Shown one piece after another: positions 57,197 to 64,000 of a stretch of DNA of 64,000 nucleotides. How positions within the stretch are numbered: position 1 is the stretch's first letter; each line of letters starts with the position of its first letter. A program made the translations under genes and the position numbers. The DNA lies in NCBI GenBank assembly GCA_037951105.1, contig JBAMJV010004298.1, positions 1-64,000 on the forward strand. The letters run 5' to 3'. A model generated the notes under the pieces. That model was not told the origin of the DNA. It saw only the letters and a program-made list of their open reading frames with translations, and did not search any database. Source of the DNA: Echinarachnius parma. Lineage: Eukaryota; Echinodermata; Echinoidea; Clypeasteroida; Echinarachniidae.

Positions 57197-58310
57197 GTAA
57201 TATCCCTTTTCGAAGTCTATCTCTCAATTTCAGTTACTTATTCACTCATTCTATAACTAATTTGATGAGCTTGTATGATATCGAAGATATTTTAATTCGA
57301 CATTGAGAAATGACGATGATTGCTATACTATGTCAGAGTCAAATTAAAATTCATGTACCCACCAACACCATCTCACCCTCCTAATCTTTTTAGTTTGTTA
57401 ATCTGTCATTGCGGATTCACATTACCCCTGAATGGATTAATCAATCACTTTTTTTCGAATTAATAGACACAAATGAATGATAAAGATGATTGCAAAATTC
57501 TACCCTTCTTTTTAATCATGTCCTCGGTAATATACTTATTTTTTAGAAAGTATTATATACGAAGGATATTTGTAGAATTATTTCGTCCATAAATTTATCA
57601 GGCACATTTGTTCTTGCATTATGATGGAACAATTCGAAATAACAAAATTCATTATATATCATATATATACTTTTTAAATAATTAGTGTGTGTGTATGTGT
57701 GTGTGTGTGTGATTGCGCGACTGTGCGTTCGTGTCTTTACCCTATACCATTGTTAATGGGACAAGTACAAAAACATGTACATTATCGAATCAAGAAATGT
57801 CAAAACGGAAACCTGCAGCATAAGCCCATAATATACACGAGACGAATTTGAATCTAACTTTGACGAAAGTGTGCACGAAAAGACGAAAGTGCTTTCGCTG
57901 CTATGGGTTCAGCAACTATGACAAACGAATTTGAATTGTGATTGAGTGACAAATGACTACATTGAGTGAACGTTTTATGAAATTGGTCGACAAAAAACGA
58001 AATTAAGTTGACATTAGCACATTCTATATAGACTCTTCGGGACGAAATTGAAGTGAAACATAATACAAATTGAATGACAAAAGTTTGAAAGTGGACGGAA
58101 AAACCCATAATATCATTGAATGCCGCTTAGAAAAGATGGTCAATCATAATAGGCGTTATAATCGAGTATATATTACGTATAATATATACGTTTGTTCTAC
58201 AGATCCAATACTTGGAGCTAAAATATATCAAACTGGCACCCAGTACATGTAGTATATTATTACAGTATTATTACAGTATTATACTTATTATTAGTATTAT
58301 TATTATGGGT
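57197..58310 (+). other. Intron 4, first part
   Basis: No exon or known element. A TG microsatellite is at about 57684-57712 and an ATT-rich run at 58255-58306. The 84-codon minus frame at 57854-58108 has no recognisable domain. Confidence 0.55.
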
Positions 58311-59452
58311 GCGGTTCGTTATTCCGAAGGTTCGTTATTCCGAAGGTTCGTTATTCCGAACACGCACATTTCCTATACCTGAGTGTTCGTTAATCCGAAA
58401 ATCAAATAGGGTTCGTTAATCCGAACATTTGTTGCATTATTCCGAAGGTTCGTTATTCCGAAGGTTCGCTATTCCTAAAATGAAATCGGGTTCGTTATTC
58501 CGAAGGTTCGTTATTCCGAAGGTTCGTTATTCCGAAGGTTCGTTATTCCAAAGGTTCGCTATTCCTAAAATGAAATCGGGTTCGTTATTCCGAAGGTTCG
58601 TTATTCCGAAGGTTCGCTATTCCTAAAATGAAATCGGGTTCGTTATTCCGAAAATGAATTTGGGTTTGTTATAATGCTATAATTTCATATAAAGAGATAC
58701 AATAAACTTAAATGTTTGATTGGTCTGGCTAAGGGAGGGAAAGGGGGAGGGGTATGCTTAATGCAATAATATTGTCCAAATCCTCAAAATAAAATTTTAA
58801 TTTTAGCGGTTCCCTCATACCTTGTTGTTTCGGTTTCGGTTTCGGTTTCGGTTTTTCAAATTTCCCTTTCGTTACAAAGATATGTACGATCAAAGTATTC
58901 AGATAAGAAAAACTCCGGGCGAGTTTTTCATCCCTGTACAAAGTGAATGCAGTGAGTTAGTGAATATCACCCAATATCACTTTGCATTTTCGCTCTTGGC
59001 CATGCAATGTCCATTTGACTTTAAATTGTCACACAATACCCTGTGGACATATGAGATAACAGCACTATACATTGCATCAACCATTCATCACTTTTTGAAC
59101 ATGCCAACAAAGTTACTAGATCCCTTTAGTTTTCGGATTAACGAAGCCTATTTCATTTTCGGACTAATGAACCTTCGGAATAACGAACCTTCGGAATAAC
59201 GAACCTTCGGAATAACGAACCCGATTTTATTTTCGGATCAACGAACCTTCGGAATAACGAACCTTCTGAATAACGAACCAGATTTTATTTTCGGATCAAC
59301 GAACCTTCGGAATAACGAACCTTCGGAATAACGAACCTTCGGAATAACGCACCTTCGGAATAACGAACCTTCAGAATAACGAACCTTCGGAATAACGAAC
59401 CTTCGGAATAACTGAACCTTCGGAATAACGAACCTTCGGAATAACGGACTGT
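58311..59452. mobile_element. Fold-back element of 16-bp repeats
   Basis: The left arm 58311-58655 repeats GGTTCGTTATTCCGAA about 15 times, broken by AAAATGAAATCG spacers. The right arm 59130-59452 is the inverted form (TTCGGAATAACGAACC). ATT repeats abut both ends (TTATTATTATGGGT / AACCATTATTATT), so it may have inserted in an ATT microsatellite. The spacer 58656-59129 holds MITE-1. Frames such as SLFRRFVIPKVRYSEG are translated repeat. Confidence 0.88.
58755..59129 (+). mobile_element. MITE-1 between the fold-back arms
   Basis: AATATTGTCCAAATCCTC to GTTACTAGATCCCTTTA; the left terminal TTAAAGGG is missing. Carries an expanded (TTTCGG)4-5 run at about 58827-58853 where other copies have a single TTTCGG. 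Confidence 0.82.
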
Positions 59453-59455
59453 AAC

Positions 59456-59493
59456 CATTATTATTATTAATAATTTTAGTATTATTATTATTA

Positions 59494-59539
<46 letters not shown>

Positions 59540-59545
59540 ATTATC
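59456..59545. repeat. (ATT)n microsatellite
   Basis: Interrupted ATT repeat at the right edge of the fold-back element. Confidence 0.9.
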
Positions 59546-59599
59546 TCCCTGCTCCATTCACAAATACATTTTCAATGTGGCAGAATTTCATTCTGCATG

Positions 59600-59995
59600 T
59601 GTGTTATAATAATAATAATAATAATAATAATAATGTCCTCGATTTATATAGCGCCTATCATGATTGATAATCATCTCTAAGCGCTTTACAATTATATTAT
59701 AAACCCGGTCATCGGATACATTCTGCAATCAATCCAGCACACAAAGTGCACGTTATCCACTCCCTTGGGAGCATTCCAGCGAAGCAACCTTGTGGGCGCA
59801 CACAATGCTAAGGAACTACGTTCCATCATTCCGGGTACCCATTTATAGACCTGGGTGGAGATCAGCAAAGGTGGATAAATTTTCTTGCTGAAGGAAAAAC
59901 GCGATGGGCAACCTCTGGGTTCGAACTCGGGACCTCACGATCGGAAGGCACGCGCTCTTCTAATCCTGCCACTACACCACGTCCTTCGAGATTCC
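59600..59995 (-). mobile_element. tRNA-derived SINE, second family
   Basis: On the minus strand the head has an A-box-like TGGTGTAGTGGCAGG (59980-59966) and a B-box GAGTTCGAACCC (59928-59917). A body with CTCCACCCAGGTCTATAAAT follows, then GTAAAGCGCTTAGAGATG and GGCGCTATATAAATCG, and an (ATT)n tail at 59632-59607. The conserved AGCGCTTTACAA/TATATAGCGC tail is widespread in marine-animal SINEs. It lies in intron 4, antisense to the NLR gene. Confidence 0.82.
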
Positions 59996-60071
59996 GAAGC
60001 CCACAGGGTTCCCGGTAGCAGGTTAGCAACCGTTCCCAATATAACAACAATACGTCGAAAAGTCCCAACAC

Positions 60072-60095
60072 CACCCCCCCCCCCCCCCCCCCCTC
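60072..60095. repeat. Poly-C tract
   Basis: About 19 C followed by TCC. Confidence 0.9.
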
Positions 60096-60242
60096 CACCT
60101 TTTCCTACAAATAGGAGTACTATGTATTTGCCTATACACTGCATAAGTAATATATTATGATTCATATTTCCTGATGTTATAATTTTGAACTCTATTGAAT
60201 TTTCTGAATTTCTTAATATCAGTTTGTTCTACACTACTACAG

Positions 60243-60296
60243 ATCACACATGTTAAGCTGGAAATGATGACTCTGACACGGCGCCCCCTTGTCAGC
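60243..60296 (+). pseudogene. LRR exon of the NLR gene, cut by a transposon
   Basis: After the acceptor AGTTTGTTCTACACTACTACAG the frame reads ITHVKLEMMTLTRRPLVS, with the I-x-x-V/L-x-L start seen in exon 4 and in the broken exon at 54024. After 54 bases it meets the end of the 3.1-kb element, where the frame soon stops. The rest of the exon, if it exists, is beyond that element; it was not found up to 64000. So transcripts ending here would encode a receptor with a shortened LRR region. Confidence 0.55.
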
Positions 60297-63200
60297 ATCC
60301 CTGATAGCAGACTGACGTCTTTATGACGTCTTAATTTGGTCGTAAACTGGTAAACACGTCATATGTCGTACAAACGATCAGAATACGACGTCATTATGAC
60401 GTATTTTAAAGACCATTTTTGACATGATGACTTATGTCGTATAAAAGACGTAAAATTGACGTCATTATAACATCTTTAAACGACCATTTTTCCACTATTT
60501 ATTTTTGTCATAGGAAAGACGTAAAAACGATGTCATTATAACGTCGTTCAAAGACCATTTTTAAGAATGTATTATTGTCGTATAGAAGACATGATAACGA
60601 CGTCTTTATAATGTCGTTTAAAGACCATTTTTGCCATACGGGTTTATGTCGTATCAATAACGCTATAAAGACGTAAGTTTGACGTCTTTTCAAGACCGAT
60701 TTTTTGCCATCATTTTTTGTCGTATGGACGCCCTTTTTACGACGTTAATGTGACGTATTTCAAAGACCATATTCCAATTGTTTTTTGTCGTATGGAAGGA
60801 CGTAAAAATTACGTTAATATTACGTCATTTAAAGATCACTTTTTCAGTATTTATTTTTGTCGTATAGAAGACGTAACAACGACGTCTTTATGATGTCTTT
60901 GAAAGACTATTTTGCCATCATTTTTTGTCGTATGGACGACCACTTTACGACGTCATTTTGAAGTCTTTTCAAGACTAGTTTTTTGCCATCATTTTTTGTC
61001 GTATGGACGACCTTTTTACTACGTCATTTTGACGTCTTTCAAATACCATTTTGTTCACTATTTATTTTGTCATAAAAACGTCTAAAAATTGACGTCTTGA
61101 CGATGTCTTTTAAAGACTATTTTTGCCATTATGGTTTGTGTCGTACGACGACGTTAATACGACGTCATTATGATGTGATTTCAAGACTAGTTTTTGCCAT
61201 CATTTATTGTCGTATGGACGACCTTTTTACAGCGTCATTGTGACGTCTTTCAAAGACCATTTTTCCCAATGCTTTTTCGTCATATTAAGGATGTAAAAAC
61301 GACGTCATTATCACGTCATTAAAAGATTATTTTCAGTATTTATTTTGTAGTATAAAATACGTTATAACGACGTCTTTATGATGTCTTTGAAAGTCCATTT
61401 TTGCAATTAAGGTTTGTGTCCTACGGACAACATTATTAAGACGTCATTTTGACGTCTTTTCAAGACTATTGTTTGCCATCATGTTTTGTCGTATGGACGA
61501 CCACTTTACGACGTCATTTTGAAGTCTTTTCAAGACTAGTTTTTTTGCCATCATTTTTTGTCGTATGGACGAACTTTTTACTACGTCATGTTGACGTCTT
61601 TCAAAGACCATTTTTTCACTATTTATTTTGTCATAAAAAAGTCTTAAAATTGACGTCTTCATGATGTCTTTTAAAGACTATTTTTGCCATTATGGTTAGT
61701 GTCGTACAACGACGTTAATATGACGTCATTATGATGTGTTTTCAAGACTAGTTTTTGCCATCATTTAATGTCGTATGGACGACCTTTTTACAACGTCATT
61801 GTGACGTCTTTCAAAGACCATTTTTCCAATGCTTTTTCGTCATATTAAGAATGTAAAAACGACGTCATTATCACGTCATTAAAAGATAATTTTAAAGTAT
61901 TTATTTTGTAGTATAAAAGGCTTTATAATGACGTCTTTATAATGTCTTTGAAAGGACCATTTTTGCCATTAAGGTTTGTGTCGTACGCACGACAATATTA
62001 ATACGTCATTATGACGTCTTTACAAGACTAGTTTTTGCCATCATTTTTTGTCGTATGAACGACCTCATTACGTCATTGTGACGTCTTTTAAAAAACATTT
62101 TTTCCAATTATTTTTTGTCGTATAGACGACGTTATTACAACGTGATTATGACGTCTTTCAAAGACATTTAAACAATTATTTTTTATGACGTCAATAAGAC
62201 GTCTTTATGTCGTCTAAATGGCGTAATTTATGGTACAAATTGACGTCTTCAAGACGCCTTTTCGGAAAAAGATACGTCATTATCACGTCAAAATATGACG
62301 TCTATATGACGGTAAACGCGGGTGCAAAATCTTCACTTTTTGACGTGAATTTATGACGTCTTTAAGACGACGTACACGACGTGAAAATCACGTCAAATCA
62401 ATACGTAAAAATCACGTCTTATATTGACCAATAAGACGTCTTTATGTCGTCTAAATAACGTAATTAATGGAACAAATTGACGACTTAAAGACGTCATAAA
62501 GACGCCTTTTCGGATAAAAATACGTCATTATCACGTCAAAATATGACGTCTATATCACGGTAAACGCGGGTGCAAAATCTTCACTTTTTGACGTGAATTT
62601 ACGACGTCTTAAAGACGACGTACACAAGGTGAAAATCACGTCAAATCCAGACGTAAAAATCACGTCTTATATTGACCAATAAGACGTCTTTATGTCGTCT
62701 TAATAACGTAATTAATGGAACAAATTGACGACCTAAAGACGTCATAAAGACGCCTTTTTGGATAAAAATACGTCATTATCACGTCAAAATATGACGTCTA
62801 TATCACGGTAAACGCGGATGCAAAATCTTCATTTTTGACGTGAATTTACGACGTCTTAAAGACGACGTACACAAGGTGGAAATGACGTCAAATCCAGACG
62901 TAAAAAGCACGTCTTATATTGACCAATAAGACGTCTTTATGTCGTCTAAATGGCGTAATTTATGGTACAAATTGACGTCTTAAAGACGTTGTAAAGACGC
63001 CTTTTCGGGGAAAAATACGTCATTATCACGTCAAAATATGACGTCTATATGACGGTAAACGCGGGTGCAAAATCTTCACTTTTTGACGTGAATTTACGGC
63101 GTCTTAAAGACGACGTACATAAGGTGGAAATGACGTCAAATCCAGACGTAAAAATCACGTCTTATATTGACCAATAAGACGCCTTTATGTCGTCTAAATG

Positions 63201-63421
63201 GCGTAATTTATGGTACAAATTGACGTCTTCAAGACGTCGTAAAGACGCCTTTTCGGAAAAAAATACGTCATTTTCACGTCAAAATATGACGTCTATATGA
63301 CGGTAAACGCGGGTGCAAAATCTTCACTTTTTGACGTGAATTTAAGACGTCTTTAAGACGACGTGCACGACGAAAAACGACGTAAATTTGACGTCATTTT
63401 TACCAGTGTTTGCTATCAGGG
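60297..63421. mobile_element. 3.1-kb element built of GACGTC repeats
   Basis: ATCCCTGATAGCA at 60297-60309 and TGCTATCAGGGAT at 63410-63422 are perfect inverted ends. The left two thirds (60310-62160) consist of GACGTC-bearing units of about 70-90 bp arranged in a higher-order repeat of about 563 bp (60912 to 61477, 60985 to 61548, 61196 to 61757). The right third holds five units of about 247 bp beginning AAGACGTCTTTATGTCGTCT (62196, 62433, 62681, 62928, 63176). Non-coding. No target duplication could be identified. Confidence 0.85.
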
Positions 63422-64000
63422 ATTCATTATTGGCTGTAGGCCATGTTGTTGGATCATACATAAGCCATATATGGTTTATGTTGGAACTGTGTATGACACT
63501 AAATACAATATTTATGTGGTGCATATTGCATAGTGGTGCATATTTATTAGTGCGTCAATTATTTGCTTTCTTCGTGAAAAATATATCAAATCATAACACG
63601 CTTTCCCAGATGCAGTTAATCTTAAGCCCGAATTTCCTATCTAGGTATGCACCAGATTGCACAATTTCAAATTCATAAATGCAAAATCTTTCTTACCGTG
63701 GGAGGGGGATACCCCCTCCCAAACCCTCCCCCTCCCTCCCTGCCCCAGCCCTCAGGCGTTTCGCTCCATCGGGACTCATTATTGGCAGTGTGTTGTTGGA
63801 TCATACATAATGTTGCATAATTATGGTTTATGTTGTGTTGTGTGTGTGTGTTTTGGGGTACATATTTATTAGTGTGTCAATTATTTGTTTTCTACGTGAA
63901 AAATATATTAAAACTTTCTGGTCGATCAAATCATATCACGCTTTCCCAAATACAGCCGAATTTCCTATCTAGGTATGCATCAGATTGCACAATTTCAAGT
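63421..64000 (-). repeat. R1 tandem repeat, inverted relative to 1-600
   Basis: Two units of about 345 bp start at 63421 and 63770 (TTCATTATTGGC...GTTGTTGGATCATACATAA...CACCAGATTGCACAATTTCAA). The GC-rich block GAGGGGGATACCCCCTCCCA at 63703 matches 1-600 in reverse. Units here contain an extra AT-rich part (GTGAAAAATATATCAAATCA) not seen at the left edge. Confidence 0.8.

Noticed and set aside
58311-58655. CRISPR-like array of regular 16-bp repeats
   Set aside because: Units are directly adjacent without unique spacers, occur inverted at 59130-59452, and the DNA is from an animal.
59900-59995. Functional minus-strand tRNA gene
   Set aside because: Only the promoter boxes resemble a tRNA; the body and (ATT)n tail mark it as a SINE.
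60310-63420. Possible satellite centromere
   Set aside because: Only 3.1 kb and bounded by 13-bp inverted ends, so a transposon fits better.

Overview
The window is animal genomic DNA: AT-rich, intron-containing, and dominated by transposable elements, with very few genes. The one clear host gene is a Death-NACHT-LRR receptor (NLR) at 47880-60296 on the + strand. Its architecture (one Death-domain exon, one large NACHT exon, then short phase-0 LRR exons) is the type expanded in sea urchins and other invertebrate deuterostomes. With the tRNA-derived SINEs and the dense miniature DNA transposons, this points to a marine deuterostome, most likely an echinoderm, less likely a hemichordate or lancelet. 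The species cannot be fixed from the sequence.

Layout. 1-600 and 63421-64000 hold the same GC-rich tandem repeat (R1) in opposite orientations. 600-6930 is a mosaic: an ATCG-rich degenerate repeat, copy A of a long non-coding element (LE1), a tRNA-SINE, an 824-bp TTAA-flanked element and one possible small exon at 5835-5938. 6935-11900 is a decayed minus-strand LINE (RRM-like ORF1, PHD-like finger, endonuclease, reverse transcriptase), broken by two MITEs and a perfect 41-bp palindrome. 12190-17435 holds a repeat pair plus LE1 copies B and C. At 17431-18068 lie an Ig-domain relic (+) and a convincing last exon of a single-pass membrane protein (-).

Two large segmental duplications organise the rest. 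SD-A pairs 18079-21045 with 30820-37850. SD-B pairs 24240-28560 with 39770-47580. The copies differ by transposon insertions, so they act as built-in empty sites. They show that the TTAAAGGG MITEs duplicate TTAA, and that a 3.9-kb element (31672-35592) with long tandem-repeat arms inserted with a 3-bp ACA duplication. SD-B copy 2 runs up to the NLR gene; copy 1 ends where the gene should begin.

The NLR gene has a phase-1 intron joining Death to NACHT exactly, two open LRR exons, one LRR exon with a 2-bp AT excess and a stop, and one LRR exon cut after 18 codons by a 3.1-kb element packed with GACGTC repeats. It may be a receptor with a shortened LRR array or a gene in decay. No complete protein-coding gene other than TE remnants is present elsewhere.

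The most unusual structure is at 23243-23524: two adjacent perfect palindromes, each with its left arm directly duplicated, so both read unit-unit-inverted unit. Abundant G/C homopolymers at fixed positions in repeat families are a second hallmark.
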